From an uncultured Bacteroidales bacterium (lineage in GTDB: Bacteria; Bacteroidota; Bacteroidia; Bacteroidales; Bacteroidaceae): a DNA stretch of 58,523 nucleotides. Positions within the stretch are counted from its first letter, which is position 1. Each line of letters opens with the position of its first letter. Under the pieces are notes generated by a model. The model was not told the DNA's origin and did not search any database. It saw only the letters and a list, made by a program, of their open reading frames with translations. The translations under genes and the position numbers were made by a program. Below, one piece after another: positions 8,690 to 18,257 of the stretch. The stretch lies in contig CALGJF010000039.1 in NCBI GenBank assembly GCA_937914945.1, forward strand, positions 1 through 58,523, read 5' to 3'.

Positions 8690-10045
8690 ATGAACAGGAT
8701 ATATTCTCTTTTTATTTGCGGTTTTCTTGTGGTGGCAATGGCGATGGCGCAGCCTGTAAAGAAGGATTACAGGGCGCTCCTCTCGGATGAATTGCTAACA
8801 TATAGCGATGCATCGCTTGTGGTGTATGACCTCACTGCCGATTCGTTGCTCTTTGCCCACCGTGCGCACAAACTCACCCGCCCAGCTTCGGTTCTTAAAA
8901 TAATAACATCGGTGGCTGCTGTTGAGCGTCTTGGTACCGACTATACAATAGACACCTATCTGTTGCGCAGGGGCAATTCGCTATATTTCAAGGGTGCGAT
9001 AGACCCGCTATTCTCTTTTGAGGAACTTTGTGCCATGTTGCAACATGTGCCCGCCAATGCTGTGGTGGATACCTTGTATGCCGATTGCTCTTTTATGGAT
9101 TCGATTCATTGGGGCCCGGGTTGGGCTTGGGACGATACCCCTTGGGAGTTCCAGCCATATATCTCACCGCTTATGCTGTGTGGCGGGTGTGTGGAGGTCT
9201 CTGCCAAGCCGGCTCAACGTGGCGCAGCTCCTTTGGTTGAGTGTTTTCCGCCGTCAAAATTTTATTCTATTGAGAATGAGGCTGTAAGCAGGGGAGGGAC
9301 AGGCGAAAAATTTACCATTTTGCGCGATTGGCTCGGTGGTACCAATGTAATTCGTCTGCGTGGCGATTGCTCGGCGGCCAAGAGCGAGAAGATGAATATG
9401 TTTCCATCACAGGATTATTTCATAACCGTAGCAGCCGAGCAACTTGCTGCTCGCGGAGTAGCGGTGAAAAATGTTGCCGGCGGTGTGGCGCCGCAAGGAT
9501 GCGACACTTTGGCGGTTGTGCGCAGGGCTCTGGGTGATGTTGTGGCCGAGGCTCTTATGGAGAGCAATAATCTGTGTGCCGAGGCTCTGTCCTATCACTT
9601 GGGCGCTCTCTACGGGCGCTTCCCTGTGCAGCAGTCCATGGGCCCCGATATTATCAAAGGTTTTTTGAGTTATACGCTCGATATGCCGTTGCGCTACGAT
9701 GTTTGCGATGGTTCGGGGCTTTCGCCATATACCCTTGTGTCGGCCGATATGATTATGCAGGTGTTGAAATATGCCTATTCGCACAAGCATCTGTACGATG
9801 TTATTATGAGTGGTTTGCCGCAATCGGGTATCAGCGGTACGCTTAAAAACCGTACAAAGGGCACGGCTGCGTATAAAAGAGTTTTTGCAAAGACGGGTAC
9901 GGTTACCGGTGTATGCACCCTTGCCGGTTATGCGCAGGCTGCCGATGGGCACACCTTGGCATTTGTGATACTGAATGAGGGCTCGCCCAAGGCTCGTCCG
10001 GTACGTGTGTGGCAGGACAAGGTGTGCGATGTCATGTGCAGATAA
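8690..10045 (+). CDS. dacB: D-alanyl-D-alanine carboxypeptidase/endopeptidase (PBP4 family)
   Basis: A 451-residue periplasmic class-C penicillin-binding protein (MEROPS S13). It has a signal peptide of about 20 residues ending AMA-QP. The three serine-peptidase motifs are present: SxxK as Ser67-Val-Leu-Lys70, SxN as Ser292-Asn-Asn294, and KTG at 401-403. The long insert between SxxK and SxN is typical of the DacB/PBP4 group. Expected role: trimming peptide stems and cutting crosslinks. It stands alone on the plus strand, its end only 6 nt from the end of queG. Confidence 0.94.
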   Translation: MNRIYSLFICGFLVVAMAMAQPVKKDYRALLSDELLTYSDASLVVYDLTADSLLFAHRAHKLTRPASVLKIITSVAAVERLGTDYTIDTYLLRRGNSLYFKGAIDPLFSFEELCAMLQHVPANAVVDTLYADCSFMDSIHWGPGWAWDDTPWEFQPYISPLMLCGGCVEVSAKPAQRGAAPLVECFPPSKFYSIENEAVSRGGTGEKFTILRDWLGGTNVIRLRGDCSAAKSEKMNMFPSQDYFITVAAEQLAARGVAVKNVAGGVAPQGCDTLAVVRRALGDVVAEALMESNNLCAEALSYHLGALYGRFPVQQSMGPDIIKGFLSYTLDMPLRYDVCDGSGLSPYTLVSADMIMQVLKYAYSHKHLYDVIMSGLPQSGISGTLKNRTKGTAAYKRVFAKTGTVTGVCTLAGYAQAADGHTLAFVILNEGSPKARPVRVWQDKVCDVMCR

Positions 10046-10051
10046 GGGTGG

Positions 10052-10975
10052 TCAGCGTAGTTTTTTTATCTCGTTGATGTTTCTCATAAGTTGTGCATAA
10101 CCGGCGCGCTCCACGGCACTATCCTTGAATAGCTTGTTATATCTCTCTTCGTTTAGTGCAAACCACTCTTCGTCGCTCATGGCTGCGAGTTCTTCGCTTG
10201 GCAGCAGTTCCTTGGCTGTTTCCTGCTCGTCGTTGCCGTTATGTGGGCACGAGGCGTTGCATCTGTCGCAGCCGTAGAAGCATTTTCCCATCTTTTCACC
10301 GATGTTTTCGGGTAAATCGCCGCGATGTTCAATAGTAAGGTACGAAAGGCATTTGCGTGCATCGAACCCTGTTTTGGTGAGGGCGCCCGTCGGGCAGTTT
10401 ATGATGCAGCGGTTGCAGTTTATGCATGGATTGCGGTGGATAGGTGTGTCGGCCTCGGCCTCTTGGTCTATGAACAGCTCGCCGAGGAAAAAGAATGTAC
10501 CAAGTCCCGGTATTATAAGCTGGCGGTTGATTCCCACACGCCCTATGCCTGCCTGTTCGGCCCAATAGTGTTCGAGTACGGGTGCCGAGTCGCAGAAGGC
10601 ACGTCCGTTTGCCCCTGTGGCTTCGTTTATGCTTTTAAGCAGGGCGTGCAGCCTCTCTTTGACCACCTTGTGATAATCCTTTCCTTGTGCATATCGCGAC
10701 AGGTGTAGGTGGGTTTTAGGTGCTGCAGGCTGTGCATAGCTCATGGCAACCGATACAATGCTCTTGCAGCCGGGTACAAGCAGGGCGGGGTTCTCTCTCT
10801 TGTCGCAATTGCGTTCCAGATAGCTCATTGTTCCATGGTTGCCATTGTTTATCCACTCTGTGTACCTCTTAATCTCCTCCGGTGGAACTATGCCGGCTTT
10901 TGCTATGCCACACACGGCAAAGCCGAGGCGTTTGGCCTCGGCTTTTATGTAGTTTGATAATTCACGCGGTGTCAT
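10052..10975 (-). CDS. queG: Epoxyqueuosine reductase
   Basis: A 307-residue cobalamin-dependent iron-sulfur enzyme that makes the last step of queuosine in tRNA. It carries two 4Fe-4S motifs, CxxCxxCxxxCP at about residues 184-194 (CINCNRCIINCP) and 233-243 (CFYGCDRCNASCP), plus an upstream Cys at 209. The catalytic acid is probably Asp129 in CDSAPVLE. Length is at the short end of the family, without the HEAT-like tail of some homologues. The start overlaps the stop of the deacetylase gene by 1 nt. It relates to queA at 40150-41250, the preceding step. Confidence 0.96.
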   Translation of the reverse strand: MTPRELSNYIKAEAKRLGFAVCGIAKAGIVPPEEIKRYTEWINNGNHGTMSYLERNCDKRENPALLVPGCKSIVSVAMSYAQPAAPKTHLHLSRYAQGKDYHKVVKERLHALLKSINEATGANGRAFCDSAPVLEHYWAEQAGIGRVGINRQLIIPGLGTFFFLGELFIDQEAEADTPIHRNPCINCNRCIINCPTGALTKTGFDARKCLSYLTIEHRGDLPENIGEKMGKCFYGCDRCNASCPHNGNDEQETAKELLPSEELAAMSDEEWFALNEERYNKLFKDSAVERAGYAQLMRNINEIKKLR

Positions 10976-11586
10976 TACTCGAAAATCTTGAAGGTATAGC
11001 CCTGTTCAAGCAACCAATCTATTGCGCGTGGCAGTGCATATCTCAGATTGCTCTCGGAACGCAGCGAGTCGTGGAAGGTTATTATGGAGCCGTTGCGTGT
11101 GTATCGTTTCACATTGGCAAGTACATCCTCGCCATACATGTGAATACTGTAATCGCGTGTAACAAGGTCCCACATGACAAATTGATATCTTTTGCTCAAT
11201 TCGTTGTATTGCTGTGTGCGTAACAAACCGTGTGGCGGGCGAAACAGGTTGCTGTGAATAAAGGCATCGGCCTGGTCCACGTTCTCAATATATCTCTTTG
11301 TGCTTGTTAAAAGCCCTTTGAGGTGGTTGAAGGTGTGGTTTCCCAAGCGATGGCCCCCCTCCACCACCTGCATATACTCTTCGGGGAACTTATGCACATT
11401 GTCGCCCACCATAAAGAAAGTTGCCTTTATGTTGTTACGCTCGAGCAGCTCCACCACCCATGGGGTGATGACAGGTATTGGGCCGTCGTCAAATGTTAAA
11501 TAAACGGCCTTTTCATCGGGGTTCATTCTCCACAATGCCTTTGGGTAAAGGTTGCGGAAAAACTCGGGTACCTGTTCTATGAACAT
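10975..11586 (-). CDS. Polysaccharide deacetylase family protein (NodB domain, CE4)
   Basis: A 203-residue protein consisting of one NodB-homology domain. Motif 1 is YLTFDDGP with the catalytic base and metal-binding Asp pair; motif 2 is HRLGNHTFNH (His ligands); motif 3 is FRPPHG; later WDLVTRDY and ITFHDS complete the set. All five CE4 motifs can therefore be seen. No signal peptide is evident. Substrate is unknown: peptidoglycan, an exopolysaccharide or a lipid-linked sugar are possible. It lies 24 nt after the DUF2723 gene and overlaps queG by 1 nt. Confidence 0.9.
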   Translation of the reverse strand: MFIEQVPEFFRNLYPKALWRMNPDEKAVYLTFDDGPIPVITPWVVELLERNNIKATFFMVGDNVHKFPEEYMQVVEGGHRLGNHTFNHLKGLLTSTKRYIENVDQADAFIHSNLFRPPHGLLRTQQYNELSKRYQFVMWDLVTRDYSIHMYGEDVLANVKRYTRNGSIITFHDSLRSESNLRYALPRAIDWLLEQGYTFKIFE

Positions 11587-11610
11587 ATGTGTTTTTCTTC
11601 TGTTTTGTAA

Positions 11611-14600
11611 TTAATCAAGGCGTTGCTGCCACACCTCGAACAACGCAGATAGTTCTTTGTTGTAGTCGGCAGCTGCGGCTTTGCATGCTTCATTACCTTC
11701 TTTAAGCTCGTCGATGGTAAGTTTGGCTAGCTCTATTGCCATGTAGCTCTCTTGTATTGTTGCTGTAAAGTGCCTGTCGCTCATGCTGTTGTACCAATTG
11801 ATATACTCAAATTGGTCGTCTATCAGCTTGCCTAATAATTCAATACCTTTATCATATTCGCCCAATGCTATGTAGAGACGGCCGATGTCTATACCGTCGG
11901 CCAAGGCTGTGTGGGGTACGATGCTTGCGGGCAGCTCCTCTTCCATTAGATTGAGCAGGTTCAAAGCTTTGTCGTTGCTTCCCTCGTTGTATAGTTCGCT
12001 GGCAAGTGAGGTTATCACTCGTCTGTGGGTATAAATCATGCGGCTGATGGTCTCGTCGGAGTAGTAGTCAGGGTTATCCTTGAGCCCGCCGAACTTGAAA
12101 CGGTTCATTACATTGTTATAGAATTTTTCTGTATCTACAACTGTCGATTTACCTCTGCTGTAACCAAGCTCCACCCAATTGAATGGTGTGATGCGGTATG
12201 CAAGTCCTTCATGCACAAAGAAGTCTTTAAGGCAACTCAAATAGTTCTCTTCGCCCACGGTCATGGACATATACATGGGGCGTTCCCAATTGCACTGCGA
12301 GAGCATCTCGAGCAACATGAGGTCCGAACGGGTGATGGCTCTTTTCCCGGCAAGCGATATCTTCATGTATCGCGGCATGGAGTCGGCATACTCTGCGGGT
12401 ATTATCATGCCCGAACGTATTACAGCCTCGGGGTCAATCTCAATGTATAGCGTATCGGTGGGGATATAGTGCAGTTTTTCGTTGCGCGAGCACACCCAGT
12501 TTTTCATTATGTTCTTTACCTCGAATGGGTTCTCGCCAAAGCGTTTTTTTGCGCCCTCGGGGTTCTCGGCGTAAACAGATTCTATGTATTCCCTTACCTC
12601 GGGTCTTATCTCTATGTCATCGTTGGCTGTGCCCGCATAGTCTATTCTATCCCATTTTATGGGGATTGACGGTGAGTCGTATGCGGGGCGGCGCATTTGG
12701 TCGATGTACCAATCGGTTTGCAGGTACGAGAGGTTGCAAACTCGTGCATCGGTGCGCACTCCCTCCACCTCCTGTGTGTACCACAAGGGGAATGTGTCGT
12801 TGTCGCCACAGGTGAAGATTATGGGGTTGCCCTCCTCGGGGATAGATGCAAGGTAGTTTTGGCCAAAATCGCGGCAGGCGTAACGGCCGCTTCGGTCGTG
12901 GTCGTCCCATGTTTGCGATACCATTTGAATGGGTACAAACATGCATGCTATGGCCACGGCAAGGCTTATGGCGATGTTTTTCTTTCTTATCCATTCGGTT
13001 ATTGCGGCAACACCCATGCCTATCCAGATGGCAAATGCGTAGAACGAGCCTGCATAGGCATAGTCGCGCTCACGCGGTTGCAGAGGTGTCTGGTTCAAAT
13101 ATAGCACAATGGCTATACCTGTCATGAAGAAGAGCATGAATACAACAAGGAATTGTTGCGAGCCCTCTTTACCACGGCGTGCTTGCCACACCATTCCCAT
13201 TATACCGAGTATTAACGGCAGGGCATAGAATACATTGCGCCCCTTGTTCTCTTTAAGTATCGATGGCAGTGTGTCCTGGTTGCCTACCAATATGTTGTCG
13301 ATAAACGATATGCCGGTAATCCAATTGCCTTTTTCAAATTCGCCATGGCTTTGCAAGTCGTTTTGCCTTCCCACAAAGTTCCACAGGAAATATCTCCAAT
13401 ACATGTGGTTTAGCTGGTAGTTTATGAAGAATTGGAGGTTTTCAAACTGTGTGGGCATCATTACATTCATGGTTTCGCCCCATGATGTCTTGTAGCGCAC
13501 GTTGTGTCCCTTGATTTCGCCACCGCACCATTGTGCATAGAGGTTTATTTTGTTGGGGCCGTAGCTGCCGTGTTCCATGCTGTGCATGCGCGGGAAGAGC
13601 ATGTTTGTGGCAAAGATATAATCCTTGTCATAACCCACTATCTCGTATGAGTCTTTTTCGTCGGGATTGCTTTTCTCCTTGGGGGCATATTTGGGAGCGC
13701 CGGTCGTTGTCTTTGCCACCAGATATTGCCCTTTGGGCTCGCGTTCAAGCTCTGAGCTATATGCCTGACCATAGAGAAGGGGGCGTTTGCCATACTGCTC
13801 ACGGCCCAGGTATGCACCGAGTGTGAAGATATCCTCGGGAGAGTTTTGGTCCATGGGAGTGTTTGCTGCCGAGCGCACCACGATTAGTGCATACGAAGAG
13901 TATCCAATCATGATAACCAGCATGCATAGCAATGATGTATTGAACATGCGCAGGTTCATAAGGTATTTTTCTCCCTTGCGGTAAATGGCCGCAAAGAAAA
14001 GGGCAACAAGTACCACTATGCCCATGATAACGCTTAATACACCATATCCGTAGAAGGGGATACCAAGCAATCCCACCGATGCCACAAATGCAATGGCAAG
14101 TTTCTTGCGGCTCTTGCCCTTTTCGCTCTCTATGAGTCCCCATATAAGTGCGGCACACAGGAGAACGATATATGTTATGAGTCCTGTGTTAAATGGCAAC
14201 CCCATGCTGTTTACAAACAGCAGTTCGAACCAACCGCCCACCTTTACAACGCCGGGCACAATGCCATATAGTACTATGGCAACAAGTACTGCCGACGCAA
14301 GGAGTGCCAGCATTGAACCTTTAAGGGTGGCATTAGGCGTGCGTTTGTAGTATGCCACAAGCACAATTGCGGGGATACAAAGCAGGTTCAGCAGATGCAC
14401 TCCGATGGAGAGGCCTGTGAGGTAGGCTATGAGCACCAGCCAGCGGTCGCTGCGGGGTTCGTCGGCATGCTCCTCCCATTTGAGAATGAGCCAGAATACC
14501 ACGGCTGTAAAGAGCGATGAATAGCCGTAGACCTCCCCTTCAACAGCGCTGAACCAATATGTGTCGCTCCAAGTGTATGCAAGCGAGCCCACAATGCCGG

Positions 14601-14964
14601 CACCCATTATTGTAATGAGTTGTGATGTGGAGATCTCCTTGCTGTTTCCTACAATGAGTTTGCGTGTGAGGTGTGTGATGCTCCAAAAGAGGAACAGAAT
14701 ACCGCCTGCACTTAAAACAGCGCTCATGTAGTTTACCATGAGGGCTACATTTTGTGGCTCGGCAAAGAGCGAGAAAAAGTTTGCAGTAAGCATGAAGAAG
14801 GGGGCACCGGGCGGGTGTCCCACCTCCAATTTATAGCCCGAAAGTATGAATTCGGGGCAATCCCAGAAACTTGTGGTAGGCTCCACTGTGAGGCAGTATG
14901 TAGCTGCCGCAATGATAAAAATGAGCCAACCGAGTGTGTTGTTTACGGTTTTGAATCGTTTCAT
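11611..14964 (-). CDS. DUF2723 (TMEM260-like) polytopic membrane protein, putative GT-C glycosyltransferase
   Basis: An 1117-residue protein with about 13 hydrophobic segments in the first 650 residues, then a long soluble part ending in TPR-like helices (about residues 990-1110, NEGSNDKALNLLN, LYIALGEYDKGIELL). The first outside loop has the acidic motif SFWDCPEF (Asp35, Glu38) and GHPPGAPFF, as in the DUF2723 family. Human TMEM260 of this family is an O-mannosyltransferase, and the fold is of the lipid-phosphate-sugar-dependent GT-C type. Bacterial members are almost universal in Bacteroidetes and of unproven function. It heads an operon with the CE4 deacetylase and queG. A good promoter lies upstream. 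Confidence 0.88.
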   Translation of the reverse strand: MKRFKTVNNTLGWLIFIIAAATYCLTVEPTTSFWDCPEFILSGYKLEVGHPPGAPFFMLTANFFSLFAEPQNVALMVNYMSAVLSAGGILFLFWSITHLTRKLIVGNSKEISTSQLITIMGAGIVGSLAYTWSDTYWFSAVEGEVYGYSSLFTAVVFWLILKWEEHADEPRSDRWLVLIAYLTGLSIGVHLLNLLCIPAIVLVAYYKRTPNATLKGSMLALLASAVLVAIVLYGIVPGVVKVGGWFELLFVNSMGLPFNTGLITYIVLLCAALIWGLIESEKGKSRKKLAIAFVASVGLLGIPFYGYGVLSVIMGIVVLVALFFAAIYRKGEKYLMNLRMFNTSLLCMLVIMIGYSSYALIVVRSAANTPMDQNSPEDIFTLGAYLGREQYGKRPLLYGQAYSSELEREPKGQYLVAKTTTGAPKYAPKEKSNPDEKDSYEIVGYDKDYIFATNMLFPRMHSMEHGSYGPNKINLYAQWCGGEIKGHNVRYKTSWGETMNVMMPTQFENLQFFINYQLNHMYWRYFLWNFVGRQNDLQSHGEFEKGNWITGISFIDNILVGNQDTLPSILKENKGRNVFYALPLILGIMGMVWQARRGKEGSQQFLVVFMLFFMTGIAIVLYLNQTPLQPRERDYAYAGSFYAFAIWIGMGVAAITEWIRKKNIAISLAVAIACMFVPIQMVSQTWDDHDRSGRYACRDFGQNYLASIPEEGNPIIFTCGDNDTFPLWYTQEVEGVRTDARVCNLSYLQTDWYIDQMRRPAYDSPSIPIKWDRIDYAGTANDDIEIRPEVREYIESVYAENPEGAKKRFGENPFEVKNIMKNWVCSRNEKLHYIPTDTLYIEIDPEAVIRSGMIIPAEYADSMPRYMKISLAGKRAITRSDLMLLEMLSQCNWERPMYMSMTVGEENYLSCLKDFFVHEGLAYRITPFNWVELGYSRGKSTVVDTEKFYNNVMNRFKFGGLKDNPDYYSDETISRMIYTHRRVITSLASELYNEGSNDKALNLLNLMEEELPASIVPHTALADGIDIGRLYIALGEYDKGIELLGKLIDDQFEYINWYNSMSDRHFTATIQESYMAIELAKLTIDELKEGNEACKAAAADYNKELSALFEVWQQRLD

Positions 14965-15036
14965 CTATAATATATTATTCGTATTTCTCTTGTGTAATGC
15001 ACAAAATTGGGGGAGCGCTGTTCCCCTAAAATGCTG

Positions 15037-15067
15037 CAAAGTTACCTAAATGGCGGGATATGAACAA
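15037..15067 (-). promoter_or_regulatory. Promoter of the DUF2723-deacetylase-queG operon
   Basis: On the minus strand TTG (15065-15067), a 20-nt spacer and TAACTTTG (15037-15044), a full match to TTG-N20-TAnnTTTG. Leader of about 65 nt. Confidence 0.7.
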
Positions 15068-15108
15068 AATATTATATACGAAAAACCGCGAAAAACATAT
15101 AAACACTG

Positions 15109-17355
15109 TTAAAGCGGGTCTATGTCGTAGTACATATTTATTGAGCGGTAGCGGGCATTCTGTGTGAAGGATTGCTGTATTGCCAGCAAGGTTTCGTTTA
15201 TCTTGTACTGCGACAGTCCGTTCTCTATCTTCAACACTATTTTTCGTATGTATAACTGCTTGACACGCGCAACGGGGGGTAGATCGGGACCCAAAATGCG
15301 GTTTTCAAAAATCTTGCGCAGATGCTGCCCCATAAGTTCTGAAAATTCTTCCAGCACCTCTATTTCGCGGTGTTTTATATAGATGTAAACCAACCGATAA
15401 AAAGGGGGATAATGGAACATCATGCGCTCGCTCAGTTGGGTGTTATAGAATTGTGTGTAGTTATTGTCCACTATGTGCGGGATAACAGGCGCATCGGGGA
15501 TTTTAGTCTGCAGGAACACTTTACCCTGCCCATTTTTTCGCCCGGCCCGGCCGGCTACCTGGGACATCAGTTGGAAGGCACGTTCCGTTGCTCTGAAATC
15601 GGGGTAGTTGAGCAGGCTGTCGGCATTTATTATGCCCACAACTGCCACATTGTCAAAGTCCAGCCCTTTGGAAACCATTTGTGTGCCTATGAGAATATCG
15701 GTTTTGCCCTCTTGGAAGGCTGTGATTATATTTTCATACGCAGTGCGGGTGCGGGTGGTGTCGAGGTCCATGCGGGCAATGCGTGCATGGGGGAACATAT
15801 TTTGCAGGTCGTCTTCAATCTTCTCTGTGCCGTAGCCGAGGTTTGCAAAATTGTTCTCCTCGCAGTTGGGGCAATATTTGGGTGCGGGTATGGTGTAACC
15901 GCAATAGTGGCAGGTTAGTTTGTCGGCGTTCTTGTGCAGTGTGAGGCTCACATCGCAGTGTTTGCATTTGGGTACCCACCCACAGGTGCGGCACTCCAAC
16001 AGCGGTGCGTATCCACGGCGGTTTTGGAACAGTATTATCTGTTTGCCCTCTTTAAGGGCTGCACTCATGGCATCGGTAAGCGGGTCGCTGAATGGGCCTG
16101 TCATGCGCTTGCGATGTTTCATGTCCTTTATATCAACTACCTCAATCTGTGGCAGTTGCACAGCGCGATGGCGTGTTGTGAGGCTCACAAGCCCATATTT
16201 CCCGGTGGTGGCGTTGTAATAGCTCTCGATAGATGGGGTGGCGGTGCCAAGCAGAGTTTTTGCTCCATAGAACGAGGCAAGCACCATTGCTGCGTTGCGG
16301 GCGTTGTATCGGGGTGCGGGTTCCTGTTGCTTGTAGCTTGTTTCGTGCTCTTCGTCAACGATAACCAGCCCCAGCCTTTTGAATGGAAGAAAGACCGATG
16401 AACGCACACCCAAGATAACATCGTAGGGGGTGTCGCTCATCTGTTTTTTCCATATTTCCACCCTCTCAGCATCGGAGAATTTGGAGTGGTATAGCCCGAT
16501 GCGGTTACCGAATACTCTCTTCAATCGCTCCACTATCTGCTTGGTGAGGGCTATCTCGGGCAGCATGTATAGTATCTGCTCGCCACGTTTCAGCGCCTCG
16601 GTAATCAGGTGTATATATATTTCGGTTTTTCCAGCCGAGGTTACACCATGCAGCAAGGTTACGTTTTTCTGTGTAAAGCACTCGTTAATCTCTCTAAATG
16701 CTTTTTTCTGCGCCTCGTTGAGGCTGTTTTGTGGTACCACAGGCTCAATGCTTGTGTCCAATCGCCCAATCTCCACCTCGTAGCTTTCGAGGATACCTTT
16801 GTCGGTGAGTTCCTTGTATATATTGGGTTGCACATCGGCCTGTTCCAGCAGTTTGTGCTTGGCAACCTCTATGCAGTGCCCGCTGTGGAAATGCGACATC
16901 TGCAAGTAGGTGTTCAGCAGCCTTTTTTGTCGTGGAGCGCGCGCGAGTGATTGCAAGACGAGTGCGACAGCCTTTTCGTCGCGGCAATGTTTGGTGAGCC
17001 TTGTGCGCTGTTCGGTGCGTGGCTTGAACTCTCCTTTCAGCCCTTGCGGTATCGCTGCCTTGTAAATATCGCCCATGCTGCAAAGGTAGTAGCGCGATAT
17101 CCACTCCCACAATTTTAGTTGTGTAGGCAGTATTATGGGTGTTTCGTCGAGCAATTCCTCTATGGCACGCACCTTGCAATCGGCAGGTTCATTATCGTGG
17201 GTAGCTATGATAATTGCAGTGTAATGCTTCTTGGGGCCGAGCGGAACGCTTACGCGACACCCTGCCTGCACGCTATCCTCCCATTTTTGTGGCACGCTGT
17301 ACGTGTAGCTTGTGGGGAGGGGTAGTGGTAATATTACATCTGCGAATTTTGCCAT
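15109..17355 (-). CDS. priA: Primosomal replication restart helicase PriA
   Basis: A 748-residue superfamily 2 helicase that reloads the replisome at stalled forks. Seen in order: N-terminal 3'-end-binding domain (FADVILPLPLPTSYTYSVP), Walker A HGVTSAGKTEIY, DEEH box (VIVDEEHETSYKQ), LLGTATPSIESY, then zinc-binding Cys pairs (CRTCGWVPKCKHC and CHYCGYTIPAPKYCPNC), and the helicase C-terminal motifs GTQMVSKGLDFDNV and QVAGRAGR. Full length. The start at 17355 follows a promoter by only a few bases, so the message is close to leaderless. Confidence 0.97.
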   Translation of the reverse strand: MAKFADVILPLPLPTSYTYSVPQKWEDSVQAGCRVSVPLGPKKHYTAIIIATHDNEPADCKVRAIEELLDETPIILPTQLKLWEWISRYYLCSMGDIYKAAIPQGLKGEFKPRTEQRTRLTKHCRDEKAVALVLQSLARAPRQKRLLNTYLQMSHFHSGHCIEVAKHKLLEQADVQPNIYKELTDKGILESYEVEIGRLDTSIEPVVPQNSLNEAQKKAFREINECFTQKNVTLLHGVTSAGKTEIYIHLITEALKRGEQILYMLPEIALTKQIVERLKRVFGNRIGLYHSKFSDAERVEIWKKQMSDTPYDVILGVRSSVFLPFKRLGLVIVDEEHETSYKQQEPAPRYNARNAAMVLASFYGAKTLLGTATPSIESYYNATTGKYGLVSLTTRHRAVQLPQIEVVDIKDMKHRKRMTGPFSDPLTDAMSAALKEGKQIILFQNRRGYAPLLECRTCGWVPKCKHCDVSLTLHKNADKLTCHYCGYTIPAPKYCPNCEENNFANLGYGTEKIEDDLQNMFPHARIARMDLDTTRTRTAYENIITAFQEGKTDILIGTQMVSKGLDFDNVAVVGIINADSLLNYPDFRATERAFQLMSQVAGRAGRKNGQGKVFLQTKIPDAPVIPHIVDNNYTQFYNTQLSERMMFHYPPFYRLVYIYIKHREIEVLEEFSELMGQHLRKIFENRILGPDLPPVARVKQLYIRKIVLKIENGLSQYKINETLLAIQQSFTQNARYRSINMYYDIDPL

Positions 17356-17367
17356 AATTTACTATTG

Positions 17368-17397
17368 CGAAGGTAGAAAAAAGGGGTGAATATGCAA
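17368..17397 (-). promoter_or_regulatory. priA promoter
   Basis: On the minus strand TTG (17395-17397), a 19-nt spacer and TACCTTCG (17368-17375). The predicted start of transcription falls around 17361, leaving a leader of only about 5-7 nt before the priA ATG. Confidence 0.65.
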
Positions 17398-17460
17398 AAT
17401 GCTGATTGCACATGTATATAATAAAAGCTATTATATAGAAATTCACACTGATTACCAAGA

Positions 17461-17523
17461 TTGTCATTCCGAACCTTGTGTGAGGAATTTCTGATTGAGA
17501 TTTTTCCTCCTTTCAGTCGACAA
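17461..17523. repeat. Putative dispersed hairpin repeat (TGTCATTCCGA type)
   Basis: The sequence begins TTGTCATTCCGA and folds on itself: AGGAA near 17483 pairs with TTCCT near 17504, TCT with AGA around a GATTG loop, and outer TGTC (17462) with GACA (17519). Elements starting this way are familiar as scattered palindromic repeats in many Bacteroidetes genomes. Only one, degenerate copy is in this window, so the call rests on the fold and on memory of the motif. Confidence 0.35.
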
Positions 17524-17560
17524 AATTACGAAGTAGTGTAGTTTTGTATATAACCCCCAT

Positions 17561-17603
17561 AATAAAAATTCATAGGCAACATTGCTGCCTATGAATTTTT
17601 ATT
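17561..17603 (-). terminator. Terminator of the beta-barrel protein gene
   Basis: An 18-bp perfect stem (17561-17578 with 17586-17603) and a 7-nt loop, ending in a T-rich run on the minus strand. It lies 34 nt after the stop at 17637. Confidence 0.8.
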
Positions 17604-17631
17604 ATCGAATTTTTATTATCGAATTTTTATC
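17593..17631. repeat. 14-bp tandem repeat, 2.8 copies
   Basis: GAATTTTTATTATC at 17593-17606 and 17607-17620, followed by an 11-base partial copy to 17631. It duplicates the foot of the neighbouring terminator stem, which suggests replication slippage. Function unlikely. Confidence 0.85.
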
Positions 17632-17636
17632 TGCTA

Positions 17637-18257
17637 TCAGAAGATATATGCAGCCGATACCTGCCAGGTGTTAACCTTTGAACCTTTTATGTAGTCCCAG
17701 CCTGCACTTGTGGGGTCGGCCTTAAGCTCACCGGTGTTGCCAAGTGCAATGTTGTAGTTGATGTGCAACTGAACATGGTTGAGTACTGTGGCACCAACAC
17801 CTACGTTGAGGCTGAGGTTGCTCTTTTTGTATTCCCATTCGGCAATGGCGCCTGCTGTATCCTGCCATTTTTCATCGTTGTTACCTAACGCCCAACCGAA
17901 TTGGGGGCCTACAGCAGCAAAAGGCTCCAAGAATTTGTTTACAATGGGGAGAGAGAACTCGTAACGCAAGTAGATAGGTATCTCGATGCTGCGGCGTGTG
18001 ATATCCTCGCCTCCGAGCCCTGAACTTGTCTGTGAATAGAGGATGTTACCCTCGATGCCCAAACCTACAATGGGGAGCATTATTTTTGCTGTGGGGCCCA
18101 CGAAGAAACCAGTCTTTCCTTCGCTCTTTATATCGTCGAGCGAGCCGGGCTTGCTAGCAAGGTTCATACCTGCCTTAATACCCCAATTGAATTGTGCAAA
18201 TGCGGGAGCAGATGCCAACAAACACAATGTGATTGCAATACCAAAAATCTTTTTCAT
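17637..18257 (-). CDS. Outer membrane beta-barrel (porin-like) protein
   Basis: A 206-residue secreted protein. Signal peptide of about 21 residues with cleavage after APAFA, then alternating hydrophobic/polar strands with many aromatic ends (FNWGIKAGMNLAS, TGFFVGPTAKIML, IEGNILYSQTSSG) and a final strand VNTWQVSAAYIF ending in Phe, the usual outer-membrane assembly signal. It fits the small beta-barrel family (OMP_b-brl) common in Bacteroidetes. It resembles PorT-like proteins only in general form. Monocistronic, with its own terminator. It is next to, but 190 nt away from, the T9SS operon, so a link to secretion is only a guess. Confidence 0.8.
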   Translation of the reverse strand: MKKIFGIAITLCLLASAPAFAQFNWGIKAGMNLASKPGSLDDIKSEGKTGFFVGPTAKIMLPIVGLGIEGNILYSQTSSGLGGEDITRRSIEIPIYLRYEFSLPIVNKFLEPFAAVGPQFGWALGNNDEKWQDTAGAIAEWEYKKSNLSLNVGVGATVLNHVQLHINYNIALGNTGELKADPTSAGWDYIKGSKVNTWQVSAAYIF

